From the NCBI GenBank assembly GCA_036494925.1, contig DASXNR010000448.1:1-28518 (forward strand): 28,518 nt of DNA, written 5' to 3'. Both the position numbers and the translations under genes were made by a program. This document shows, piece by piece, positions 1-7,065 of the stretch (within the stretch, counting starts at the first letter, position 1; each line of letters opens with the position of its first letter). Under the pieces are notes generated by a model that had not been told where the DNA came from, did not search any database, and saw only the letters and a program-made list of their open reading frames with translations. This DNA is from JAMXLO01 sp036494925 (lineage in GTDB: Bacteria; Pseudomonadota; Alphaproteobacteria; Acetobacterales; Acetobacteraceae).

Positions 1-72
1 GCCGAATACGGTGTCGATGCCGTGGCGCAACAGGCTGTCGACGATGGCTTCTCCGCCGGTCATGCGTGGCAT
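1..72 (-). CDS. Thiamine-diphosphate-dependent enzyme, N-terminal fragment (acetolactate synthase-like)
   Basis: Reading the minus strand from an ATG at 72-70 gives 24 codons that run off the window edge: MPRMTGGEAIVDSLLRHGID then TVFG. The pattern 'TGGEAIVDSLLRHGIDTVFG' is the usual start of the PYR (N-terminal) domain of acetolactate synthase, benzoylformate decarboxylase and related ThDP enzymes, where it leads into the conserved 'FGxPG' loop. A purine-rich GCGAGG lies about 8 nt upstream. A second ATG at 63-61 could also be the start. It is divergent from the MFS transporter at 238, so the two may share a control region. The family is clear from the N-terminus, but substrate and reaction cannot be judged from so short a piece. 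Confidence 0.72.
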   Translation of the reverse strand, partial: MPRMTGGEAIVDSLLRHGIDTVFG

Positions 73-237
73 GGGCTGGTCCTCGCGCTGGTGTTCGTGG
101 GCACGTTGGCATGGCGGGACAGGCGGGAAAAGCGGTCGGGCGATCCGCGATCCGCTGATGGCTGCGTTGCCCAAAACGCGCGCAGCCACTCCCAGCGTGC
201 GAGGCTAGGCTACTCGCGAGTAGCCAAGGAAGCCGCG
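73..237. promoter_or_regulatory. Divergent intergenic region between the ThDP enzyme and the MFS transporter
   Basis: These 165 bp separate two genes that point away from each other, so promoters for both must lie here. I see no convincing -35/-10 pair for either. The notable element is an 18-bp perfect palindrome at 208-225, listed separately. The long reading frame that extends the transporter upstream through this stretch lacks transporter-like sequence before codon 238, so I treat it as non-coding. Confidence 0.5.
208..225. promoter_or_regulatory. 18-bp perfect palindrome, candidate operator
   Basis: The sequence GGCTACTCGCGAGTAGCC equals its own reverse complement. It ends one base before the AAGGA ribosome-binding site (226-230) of the MFS transporter gene. 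A gap-free 9+9 palindrome at this position is typical of a homodimeric repressor operator. With no loop bases it would make a poor RNA hairpin. No regulator gene is in the window, so the binding protein is unknown. Confidence 0.5.
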
Positions 238-1545
238 ATGCCGCCCGTGACCACCTCCCTCACTCTCGAAGCCGCCACCATGCGCCGCGTCTCCTGGCGC
301 CTGATGCCGCTCCTGCTGCTGGCCTACCTGATTTGCTACATCGACCGGGTGAACGTTGGCTTCGCCTCGCTGCAAATGAACAAGGCGGTGGGCATCGACC
401 CGAAGACCTACGGTCTCGGCGCCGGCATCTTCTTCATTGGCTATTTCATCCTCGAAGTGCCCTCGAACCTGGCGCTGGAGCGGTTCGGCGCACGTACCTG
501 GATCGCACGCATCATGATCACCTGGGGCCTGGTATCGGCGGCGTTCGCGCTGATCGGCGGGCCGATCTCGTTCCTGGTGCTGCGGTTCCTGCTCGGTGCT
601 GCCGAGGCCGGGTTCTTTCCGGGCGTAATTCTCTACATCACCTACTGGTACCCGGCGCACTACCGCGCGATCATCGTCGGCATCTTCATGGTGGCGATCC
701 CGGTGGCCGGGCTGGTCGGTTCGCCGATTTCGGGCGGGATTCTCTACATGGACGGACTGCTCGGGCTGGGCGGCTGGCAGTGGATCTTCCTGCTGGAAGC
801 GGCACCCGCAGTGCTGCTGGGCGTCGCCTCGTTCATCTGGCTGACCGACCGGCCGGAACACGCGACATGGCTGACGGGCGAGCAGCAACGGTGGCTGGTC
901 GCGAAGCTCGATCTCGAACGCCGGCGTGCGCCACGCATCTCGCATCAATCGGTCTGGCGCGTGATGACCAACAAATACGTGCTGATCATGGCGCTGGTAT
1001 ATTCCGGCGCCGCGGGTGCCTCGACCTCGCTGGCGCTGTGGATGCCGCAACTGGTGAAGTCGTTCGGCCTCACCAACTGGCAGACCGGCCTGCTGAACGC
1101 GGTGCCGTTCGGCATTGCCGCGGTGTGGATGATCCTGTGGGGCCGCAGCTCCGACCGTAGCGGCGAGCGCGTGTGGCACAATGCTCTGCCGCTGGGCTGG
1201 ATGGTGCTGGCTATGGTCGCCACGTTCTTCGCTATCGGCAGTCTGTGGGCGATGATCCCGCTGCTGACCCTGATCGCCGCCGGTACCTATGCCAGCAAGG
1301 GGCCGTTCTGGGCACTGGCTTCCGAATGGCTCGGCGCGGCATCGGCCGCGGCGGGGCTGGCGCAGATCAATGCGCTGGGGAACCTGTCGGGTTTCGTGTT
1401 CAACTATCTGATCGGCTGGATCCAGGCCGAGACCGGCAGCTTCCCGCTCGCGCTGATGCCCATCGCGGCGGTGGCGGCGGTCGGCACGATCTGTGTGCTG
1501 GTGATCGGCCGCCACCAGCCGCGCACGGTGGCGGCGGCCACATAA
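238..1545 (+). CDS. MFS transporter, anion:cation symporter (ACS) type, probable carboxylate importer
   Basis: A 435-residue major facilitator superfamily protein of the inner membrane with about 12 hydrophobic segments. The first helix reads LLAYLICYIDRVNVGFA. The D-R-x-N-x-G-F-A pattern is typical of the ACS family (tartrate, phthalate, 4-hydroxyphenylacetate, glucarate symporters), as is the later AEAGFFPGVILYITYWYP segment. A loop near the middle (TDRPEHATWLTGEQQRWL) is also family-typical. The start at 238 is chosen because AAGGA lies 7 nt upstream and homologues begin shortly before the first helix. The in-frame extension to 22 lacks these features. The gene ends 2 bp before the amidohydrolase on the other strand. 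Co-location with a lactonase/amidohydrolase and a ThDP enzyme suggests import of an organic acid; the actual substrate is not visible. Confidence 0.9.
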   Translation: MPPVTTSLTLEAATMRRVSWRLMPLLLLAYLICYIDRVNVGFASLQMNKAVGIDPKTYGLGAGIFFIGYFILEVPSNLALERFGARTWIARIMITWGLVSAAFALIGGPISFLVLRFLLGAAEAGFFPGVILYITYWYPAHYRAIIVGIFMVAIPVAGLVGSPISGGILYMDGLLGLGGWQWIFLLEAAPAVLLGVASFIWLTDRPEHATWLTGEQQRWLVAKLDLERRRAPRISHQSVWRVMTNKYVLIMALVYSGAAGASTSLALWMPQLVKSFGLTNWQTGLLNAVPFGIAAVWMILWGRSSDRSGERVWHNALPLGWMVLAMVATFFAIGSLWAMIPLLTLIAAGTYASKGPFWALASEWLGAASAAAGLAQINALGNLSGFVFNYLIGWIQAETGSFPLALMPIAAVAAVGTICVLVIGRHQPRTVAAAT

Positions 1546-1547
1546 CC

Positions 1548-2621
1548 TCAGGGCACCGTCAGTCGATACACCCGCGCCGCGGTGCCGCTGTAAAGCGCCT
1601 GCTTGTCCGATGCCGACGCACCGGCGGTGATCCGCTTGAAGGCGTTCCATAGCTCGGTGTAGCCGCAGGACTGCTTGTCCGGCGGGAAGTTGCTCTCGAA
1701 CATGCAGCGGCTGGGGCCGAACGCCTCGATGCACGGCTCGACATATTGGCGCCAAGCCGCGGCGAGCTCCTCGGACGACGGCGGCGCGGCCCGTTCGTGG
1801 AAGTCGAAGCCGAACGACGTCATGCCGATGCCGCCGAGCTTGACGTTGACGTTGGGGCACTTTGCCAATTCGCCGATGTTCTGCTTCCAGGCGGCGAGGA
1901 TCTCCTGCCGACGGCCGGCATACGGGCCTACCCCAAGCACACCGCCGACATGGTTGAGGATGATCGTCGTGTCGGGGAAGGCGCGCGCGAGGTCGATCGC
2001 GTCCGGCAGTTGCGGGTGGTACTGCCAGGACTCGAAGCTCAGCCCAAGTTTGGCGAGCTGGGCGAAGCCCTCACGGAAGGTCGGATCGCGCGCCAGATGC
2101 GGCGGCACCACGCGGGAGACGAACCGGCTGATCGCCTCGCTGCCATCCCATGACACGCCGTAGCGGATGCCGCGGAAGCGCCCGCCGCCGACCGCGATCT
2201 GGGCCTCCAGCACGTCGCGCACGCGCGCACCGAGGGTGAGGTCGGCGTGGCCGATGATGGCTTCGGCGACACGGCACGAGCCGTAGTTGCCAGATGCGCT
2301 CATGGCGGCGATGCCGTTGACGAACTCGACTTCGCCCACCGGCGCCATCTCGGCGGGGCCGTGCCTGCGGTACATCGCCTGGCACTCGAGGAAGACGGTG
2401 GCGACGACATTGTGTCCGCCGCCGATGTCGGCCAGCAGCTCCGGCAGGAAGTAGCGACCGCGATGCGGCGCGTCCCAAAAGTGATGGTGCGGGTCGATAA
2501 TCGGCAGCTCCGGTTCCAGCGGGGCTTCGCTTGGCCGCTTCGCCAGCCACGCCTTCAGCTCGGTGTCGTTGCGGTCGATCAGGCCTCGGTAATCGCCTTT
2601 GGCATCGCCCGGTTGGGCCAT
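1548..2621 (-). CDS. Amidohydrolase family 2 (COG3618-type TIM-barrel metal-dependent hydrolase)
   Basis: A 357-residue protein of the amidohydrolase-2 family, which includes lactonases such as L-fuconolactonase, 2-pyrone-4,6-dicarboxylate hydrolase and 4-sulfomuconolactone hydrolase. The metal-binding H-x-H lies at about residues 45-47 within IIDPHHHFWD. Later family landmarks are FRGIRYGVSWD, IILNHVGG and MFESNFPPDK near the C-terminus. In the last, an Asn stands where many relatives have Asp; I recall this as usual for the 'ESNFP' subgroup. The start at 2621 is preferred over 2627 because AGGGGG then sits 6 nt upstream; for the ATG at 2627 it would be directly adjacent. The gene converges on the MFS transporter with almost no spacer and no visible terminator. 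A lactone or amide hydrolase role in organic-acid breakdown is inferred. Confidence 0.88.
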   Translation of the reverse strand: MAQPGDAKGDYRGLIDRNDTELKAWLAKRPSEAPLEPELPIIDPHHHFWDAPHRGRYFLPELLADIGGGHNVVATVFLECQAMYRRHGPAEMAPVGEVEFVNGIAAMSASGNYGSCRVAEAIIGHADLTLGARVRDVLEAQIAVGGGRFRGIRYGVSWDGSEAISRFVSRVVPPHLARDPTFREGFAQLAKLGLSFESWQYHPQLPDAIDLARAFPDTTIILNHVGGVLGVGPYAGRRQEILAAWKQNIGELAKCPNVNVKLGGIGMTSFGFDFHERAAPPSSEELAAAWRQYVEPCIEAFGPSRCMFESNFPPDKQSCGYTELWNAFKRITAGASASDKQALYSGTAARVYRLTVP

Positions 2622-3346
2622 TTCCATCCCCCTGGTTGGTGCTGGCAGGCAGGTTAGCCCATGTGAGGTACGCGGAGGAGAGACTGCGTAAGCCTTGCCG
2701 AAGAGCCCAGCGGCACAGGCCGGCATGGCGGAGGATGCAGTCATCATGACTGATCGGGGTGCCCTCGTTGACGTAGCGCGCCCTCCACCCCACGTGACCG
2801 CCGCAAACCAGGGTTGATCAATGTCTGATACCGTCCCCGCGTCAGCCATAGCCGCGTCCCTTGGAGACAGCGGACCGAGCTTTGTCCTGGATCAATTCGG
2901 CGCAGGCGCTTCGGCGACTGTCGGTGCGATCGGCGTCTACACCAGCGACTTCCATGTCAGCGGAGCTGTTCACGCTGCTCCCGTCAGCGGTTTCGGTTCG
3001 CCTCTGTTGGTCGACTTCGTGACGTGGAACCCGGCGCCCACGGCGACCGTGACACCGCCGAGCGTATCCGGCCCGGGTGTCGCTGGCGGTATGCACTCGG
3101 ATGGGCTGGTCGGACTGCCCCCCTATCACGCCACCGACGTGTGGGGGTCTTGACCCGCATCGATGCTGTTCGCTGCGACTGTCTGCCAGCCCGTTTGGTT
3201 TCCGCCATAGCGCGTTGGGCCGCTGACTCCCTCTTCGCGAGGCCGGCACGTTGCCTGCCGCGGTATCCGGGTTTTCGAGCCCAATTGAAACTGGCAGCCG
3301 GGAACCCAACGGACGAAACGATGAGCGATTGATTTAATTGATGGTT
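2622..3346. other. Largely non-coding stretch between amidohydrolase and tRNA-Thr
   Basis: About 725 bp without a confidently assigned gene. The promoter of the amidohydrolase should lie near 2630-2750 but no clear hexamers stand out. Frames that extend the amidohydrolase upstream give no recognisable protein. The only candidate gene is the small ORF at 2821-3153, listed separately. The 30 bp just below the tRNA 3' end are AT-rich (3320-3347) but show no hairpin with a T-run. Confidence 0.5.
2821..3153 (+). CDS. Doubtful small hypothetical protein (110 aa)
   Basis: An ATG-initiated frame with CAGGG about 8 nt upstream. The product would be rich in Gly, Ala, Ser, Val and Pro and nearly free of Lys and Cys, with stretches such as SGFGSPLLVDFVTW and a Thr/Pro-rich PAPTATVTPPSVSGP segment. 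There is no signal peptide, membrane helix or known motif. Third-position GC is roughly 70% by my count, lower than in the well-supported genes nearby, so this may be chance or a decayed gene. It could also be the N-terminal remnant of a longer surface or repeat protein. I do not recognise a family. Confidence 0.3.
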   Translation: MSDTVPASAIAASLGDSGPSFVLDQFGAGASATVGAIGVYTSDFHVSGAVHAAPVSGFGSPLLVDFVTWNPAPTATVTPPSVSGPGVAGGMHSDGLVGLPPYHATDVWGS

Positions 3347-3421
3347 TGGTGCCGACGCTCGGACTTGAACCGAGGACCTGCTGATTACGAATCAGCTGCT
3401 CTACCGCTGAGCTACGTCGGC
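3347..3421 (-). tRNA. tRNA-Thr (anticodon CGU)
   Basis: On the minus strand the sequence folds as a full cloverleaf. The 7-bp acceptor stem is GCCGACG with CGTCGGC. The D-arm reads AGCTCAGCGGTAGAGC. The anticodon stem GCTGA/TCAGC encloses the loop TTCGTAA, giving anticodon CGT, which reads ACG (Thr). The T-arm is GGTTCAAGTCC. The discriminator A at 3350 is followed by an encoded CCA (3349-3347). No intron is present. Confidence 0.96.
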
Positions 3422-3437
3422 AACCTTGCGCGCCCGA

Positions 3438-3467
3438 GCTATAGCGGCAAGGCGCCGATCGAGGCAA
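3438..3467 (-). promoter_or_regulatory. Probable sigma-70 promoter of tRNA-Thr
   Basis: On the minus strand TTGCCT (3467-3462) and TATAGC (3443-3438) are separated by 18 bp. They lie 17 bp upstream of the tRNA 5' end at 3421, which fits a transcript start near 3431. Two of twelve hexamer positions differ clearly from consensus at the 3' ends. No other promoter-like pair is seen between the tRNA and the ATP-grasp gene stop. Confidence 0.5.
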
Positions 3468-3501
3468 CAGCGGGAACCGCCGCGATCGTGGTGAGACGGC
3501 A

Positions 3502-4461
3502 CTATGCGGCGGCGGCCAGGCGATGCAGTTCGGCGCCGAGGAATTCCGCGATCGCGCCCGGACCGGACCGCGCGGTGCCGGCCCGTCCTGCCCGTGCCTC
3601 CGCGTCCGGATTGTAGTTGGTGTTGGTATTGATGTCATAAACCAGCGTGCGGCCCGCACTATCGGTGATGAACTCGATGCCCGCGACCTCGACGCCGACG
3701 ACCGCCAGGAATCGCTCCAGGCGGGCTCGCAGCGCGCCTTGGATACCGTCGATGATGGTAAATTTTTCCCGCGGCGCCTCGCCGACCGGGCAGTTGGCGT
3801 CGCCCACTGCACAGGCGTCCGCCGGGCAGAGTTCGAAGCCGTCGCTGGTGTCGACCTCAACCGCATACAAATATCGCCCGCCGACGAACTCGGCGCGAGT
3901 AATGAACGGACGAGGAGCGCGGACATATTCCTGCAGCAGATGCAGCCCGTCCACCGGCGCCTCATACGTCTCGCCGGCGACGTAGGCGGCGAGGCTGTCG
4001 GTGGACGCGAACAGCCGCACGCCCAGGCCCTTGCCGCCCCGGTTCGGCTTCAGGACGACCGGCTGGCCAGCGAAATGCCGCGCCGCAGCAGCAGCAACAT
4101 GCCCACGTCCGGCGACCAGAACGGTGCGCGGCGTGGCGATGCCGTGGCTTTCCAGCGCGGCGTACTGACGGGCCTTGCTGATCTCGAGATCCAGCGCGCC
4201 CGGGCCGTTGACGACGCGACGGCCCCAGCGCGCGAGCCAGGCCAGCACCGCGGCGGTGAGCTCCGCCGAGAACCGATGGTCGCGCGTGTGCGAAGATGCG
4301 CTCATGCGGTTGTAGAAGACGCCCTGCGGCGGCGGGGCGGCCAGATCGAAAGTGCCGGCGTCGAGGAACCACTCGGTCCAGGGCAGCCGTCGCTGATCGA
4401 AGCCTTGGGCCAGTGGCGGCAGCCAGGCGGCGTTCTCGTGAAGGACATGGATGCGGCGCAC
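3502..4461 (-). CDS. RimK-like ATP-grasp carboxylate-amine ligase family protein
   Basis: A 319-residue ATP-grasp protein related to RimK/glutathione-synthetase-type ligases, which join a carboxylate to an amine through an acyl-phosphate. Visible landmarks are GVFYNRMSASSHTR (about 47-60), SKARQYAAL (Lys96), the ATP-binding VVLKPNRGGKGLGV (Lys138), IEF (Glu263) and the metal-binding DINTNTNYN (Asp276, Asn278, Asn280). The GTG start at 4461 is preferred because GGGAGA lies 7 nt upstream and the protein then begins MRRIHVLHEN, as I recall for relatives. An in-frame ATG at 4509 adds 16 atypical residues and has no clear ribosome site. Its substrate is unknown. It stands alone between two tRNA genes, so context gives no pathway. 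Confidence 0.85.
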   Translation of the reverse strand: MRRIHVLHENAAWLPPLAQGFDQRRLPWTEWFLDAGTFDLAAPPPQGVFYNRMSASSHTRDHRFSAELTAAVLAWLARWGRRVVNGPGALDLEISKARQYAALESHGIATPRTVLVAGRGHVAAAAARHFAGQPVVLKPNRGGKGLGVRLFASTDSLAAYVAGETYEAPVDGLHLLQEYVRAPRPFITRAEFVGGRYLYAVEVDTSDGFELCPADACAVGDANCPVGEAPREKFTIIDGIQGALRARLERFLAVVGVEVAGIEFITDSAGRTLVYDINTNTNYNPDAEARAGRAGTARSGPGAIAEFLGAELHRLAAAA

Positions 4462-4613
4462 GCTCGGATCTCCCGTGGATTTCTCCCATGGAGATGGATT
4501 TTTCGCCATTATGCAAGATTATGACGCGGCAAGAGATAACTGTCTCCCGAATGAGGGATATAGGGGGTCATTTGGCACGTACGCGCGCTGCCATGAACGA
4601 TTTCACCGCTGTG

Positions 4614-4642
4614 TTGCGGGGCCCGACCGCCGCTTCTATAAG
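4614..4642 (+). promoter_or_regulatory. Probable sigma-70 promoter of tRNA-Ser
   Basis: TTGCGG (4614-4619) and TATAAG (4637-4642) are separated by exactly 17 bp. The predicted transcript start near 4649 is about 7 bp before the mature tRNA 5' end at 4656. The arrangement closely parallels that at tRNA-Thr. Confidence 0.6.
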
Positions 4643-4655
4643 GCACGACCTCAGC

Positions 4656-4746
<91 letters not shown>

Positions 4747-5218
4747 GATTTGCCCGGCGAAGATGGAGCGCCGCTTGCCGTCATGATGCCAGAAAGACCC
4801 ACCGGCGAGATGACGTCCGGGGTGTGATCATTTCCCGCCTTCACTCACCCTGGCGTCCGGTCAGGGATTTTTATAGGTGGATTTCGCTCAAGTCTGCTGA
4901 TCAGGGGGGTTGCGCCAAGCCGCCTCGAACGCAGGCGGTCTTGACAGGCCGCTCACGTCGAGGGCGTCCAGGCGGGCTTCATGTGCGGACAGCTTCGACC
5001 CGACCGGCGCCAGCCGAGCCTGGATCGCAGGCAGCCTCGACCGGCACTAGGATCATTGGCCGAAGCCTGGATTTTATACTTATCGCGACTCCGGAATTCT
5101 TTAGCTTCGGCTAGTTGCGATTTTCAGCTACCGTCTCTTGCGAGACAGGTGAAGTATTGGGTCTCGGGGCGTTATTTGATCCCTGAAAGTTTGCGTGAGC
5201 GCAGCGTCTGCCAGCGGG
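4747..5218. other. Non-coding stretch downstream of tRNA-Ser
   Basis: About 470 bp with no gene that I can support. The frames crossing it show no domain or codon bias. It includes an AT-rich patch (about 5070-5105) enclosed by an 8-bp inverted repeat, GCCGAAGC (5059-5066) with GCTTCGGC (5104-5111). A short GTCTC-TTGC-GAGAC hairpin follows near 5131-5144. I found no repeat of the tRNA-Ser 3' end here, so there is no direct evidence for an integration scar. It also forms the 3' flank of the operon that ends at 5219, but no hairpin with a T-run was seen. Confidence 0.45.
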
Positions 5219-6259
5219 CTAGGTTGCAAAGTACGGCATGACGTCCGTGATGAACAGCTCCAGCGAACGCCGGGCAACCGCATGCGGCAGGCCGAACGAC
5301 GCGCCGTAACAGAACTGGTCCACCCCGACCGCCTGGTACTGCTTCAGTCTGGCCACCACCTGGTCCGGCGTGCCGAGTATCATGCCGTCGCGGATCGCCT
5401 CCGCCTGGTCATCGGCGGGGATCTCCATCAGCTGCAAATCAGGCGGCTCGGCAAATCCGTCCCGAACTTCGCCGACATTGCGGAACAGACTTTCGAAGCG
5501 CGCCGAGTGGGCGGCGGCGACCTGCACCGGAAGCCGCCAATCGTCCGGCCGCGCGTGGACGCAGGTGCGGCGCAGCATCAGGAAGCGCGGCCGCCCGATG
5601 CCGGGCAATTTCGCCAGCGTATCGGCAAAGCGCTGGCCGAGAATGCCCACCTCGGCATGCGGACGCGACAGCGGGGTCGCCATGATGTTGGCGCCCGCTT
5701 CCATCGCCCAGGCGAAGCTGTTCGGATCGCGTGTCGCCACCCAGACCGGCGGATGCGGCGCCTGTAGCGGCTTCGGCACCGAGGTAGCGCTCGGAAAGCG
5801 CCAGACCTCGCCGTGATGCGCGACGTCGCCGCGCCACAGTCCCAGCACCACCGGCAGCATCTCGCGCAAGTATTGCCCGCCCTTCTGCTGCTCGAGGCCG
5901 CCGGCCATGCGGTCGAACTCATACTGGAAGGCGCCGCGGCCGATGCCGAATTCCAGCCGGCCCCCGCTGAAGATATCAAACAACGCCGCCTCGCCGGCGA
6001 CGCGGATCGGATGCCAGTAGGGTGCCACCACGACCGCGGTGCCGAGCCTGATGCGGGAGGTGTGCGCCGCCCAATGGGTCAGGATGGTGAACGGGTTGGG
6101 TCCGATGGTCAGCTCGATCGTGTGGTGTTCCGCCGCCCACGCAATTTCGAAGCCGCCTTGCTCAGCCAACTGCACGAGCTCGAGCGCATCACTGACCACC
6201 TCCCGCATGCTCTGGCCGGGGTCGTAGCGCTCCATGTTGACGGCAATCGAGAACTTCAT
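5219..6259 (-). CDS. LLM-class flavin-dependent oxidoreductase (bacterial luciferase-like)
   Basis: A 346-residue cytoplasmic protein of the luciferase-like monooxygenase family, which uses reduced FMN (or F420) to oxygenate small substrates. Landmarks are AEQGGFEIAWAAEHH near residues 32-46, IRLGTAVVVAPYWHPIRVAGEAALFDIFSGGR-type text at about 70-100 (split here as seen), GIGRGAFQYEFDRMAG and the C-terminal GTPDQVVARLKQYQAVGVDQF. Length is normal for the family. AGGGAG lies about 7 nt upstream of the ATG. It is the last gene of the minus-strand operon, 20 bp after the hydrolase. Pairing with an ABC importer and a hydrolase suggests that an imported compound is oxygenated and then hydrolysed, or the reverse. 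A flavin reductase partner is not encoded nearby. Substrate unknown. Confidence 0.88.
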   Translation of the reverse strand: MKFSIAVNMERYDPGQSMREVVSDALELVQLAEQGGFEIAWAAEHHTIELTIGPNPFTILTHWAAHTSRIRLGTAVVVAPYWHPIRVAGEAALFDIFSGGRLEFGIGRGAFQYEFDRMAGGLEQQKGGQYLREMLPVVLGLWRGDVAHHGEVWRFPSATSVPKPLQAPHPPVWVATRDPNSFAWAMEAGANIMATPLSRPHAEVGILGQRFADTLAKLPGIGRPRFLMLRRTCVHARPDDWRLPVQVAAAHSARFESLFRNVGEVRDGFAEPPDLQLMEIPADDQAEAIRDGMILGTPDQVVARLKQYQAVGVDQFCYGASFGLPHAVARRSLELFITDVMPYFAT

Positions 6260-6279
6260 CCGCGGCTCCCTTTCTCGGT

Positions 6280-7065
6280 CTAGGCCAGAAAATCCATCAA
6301 AATGGTTGCGATCATTGCGGGCGCCTCGACCAGTACACTGTGCTTCAGTCCCGGGAAAATTTGCAGCCTGGAGCCGCGGATCTGCGCGTGCATGAAGCGC
6401 GCCATGCGTGTGTTGGAACCGACATCGTGTTCGCCGGTTGCGACCAAAGTGGGACGGTCGATGGCATGCAGGCGCTCACCCAGGTCGCTGGTGGAAAACA
6501 CGGTATAGGCGGCCGCATACGATGCCGGATGGTTGTGCTGGAGCTGCTCCATCCGCTGCCGCACCAGCTCCGGGTGACGAGCGATGAAGCCATTCGTGAA
6601 CCAGCGATCCTGCGCCGCGCCGGAGATCGCTGCGATGCCGTGGGTGCGCAGAATTTCCAGCCGGTCGCGCACTCGCGCCCGCTCCTGCTCGGTCCGGCCG
6701 GCGACCGCGCTCAACAGAACCAGCCGGTCGACGCGGGACGCGTGGTCAAGAGCCAGGGCCTGGGCGATCATCCCGCCCAGCGAGAACCCGACGACGTGGG
6801 CGCGCGGCGTGTCGGTGGCATCGAGCACGTCGATGACGTCGCGCGCGAAGTCGCCGAGGGTCAGGTCGATGCCGATATGACCCGACTGGCCATGCCCACG
6901 CAGATCAAGGCGCAGCACGGTGAAGTGAGCGACCATTGCCGAAGCAATCTCGTCCCAACTCGATGCGTCGGCACCCACTCCGTGAATCAACATGACCGGC
7001 GGGCCGGCGCCTTCGACCTGATAGAACAGGGTCGGGGCGTCGCCGCGTCGCAGGTATCTGTCCAT
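6280..7065 (-). CDS. Alpha/beta-fold hydrolase (3-oxoadipate enol-lactonase-like)
   Basis: A 261-residue alpha/beta hydrolase with a complete catalytic triad: Ser95 in the nucleophile elbow GFSLGG, Asp214 in TGEHD and His242 in GLKHSV. The oxyanion motif HGVGAD is at 28-33, and the DLRGHGQS strand at 54-61 is typical. Overall it resembles PcaD-type enol-lactonases and related esterases; similarity to PcaD alone does not fix the substrate. The ATG overlaps the stop of the upstream ABC ATPase gene by one base (TGATG), indicating translational coupling to the transporter. The luciferase-like monooxygenase follows after 20 bp. A lactone or ester produced by, or fed to, the monooxygenase is the natural guess. 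Confidence 0.88.
   Translation of the reverse strand: MDRYLRRGDAPTLFYQVEGAGPPVMLIHGVGADASSWDEIASAMVAHFTVLRLDLRGHGQSGHIGIDLTLGDFARDVIDVLDATDTPRAHVVGFSLGGMIAQALALDHASRVDRLVLLSAVAGRTEQERARVRDRLEILRTHGIAAISGAAQDRWFTNGFIARHPELVRQRMEQLQHNHPASYAAAYTVFSTSDLGERLHAIDRPTLVATGEHDVGSNTRMARFMHAQIRGSRLQIFPGLKHSVLVEAPAMIATILMDFLA

Noticed and set aside
22..237. In-frame upstream extension of the MFS transporter
   Set aside because: The extra 72 residues are Arg/Ala/Gly-rich with no transporter features, overlap the ThDP-gene start on the other strand, and the ATG at 238 has a well-placed AAGGA.
205..1860. 551-codon minus-strand open frame across the MFS gene
   Set aside because: It is antisense to a clear transporter, rich in Arg/Gln/His/Glu as expected of a reversed GC-rich frame, and has no domain.
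4462..4509. ATG at 4509 as the start of the ATP-grasp gene
   Set aside because: It adds 16 residues unlike relatives and has no ribosome site, whereas GTG 4461 has GGGAGA at good spacing. It is not fully excluded.
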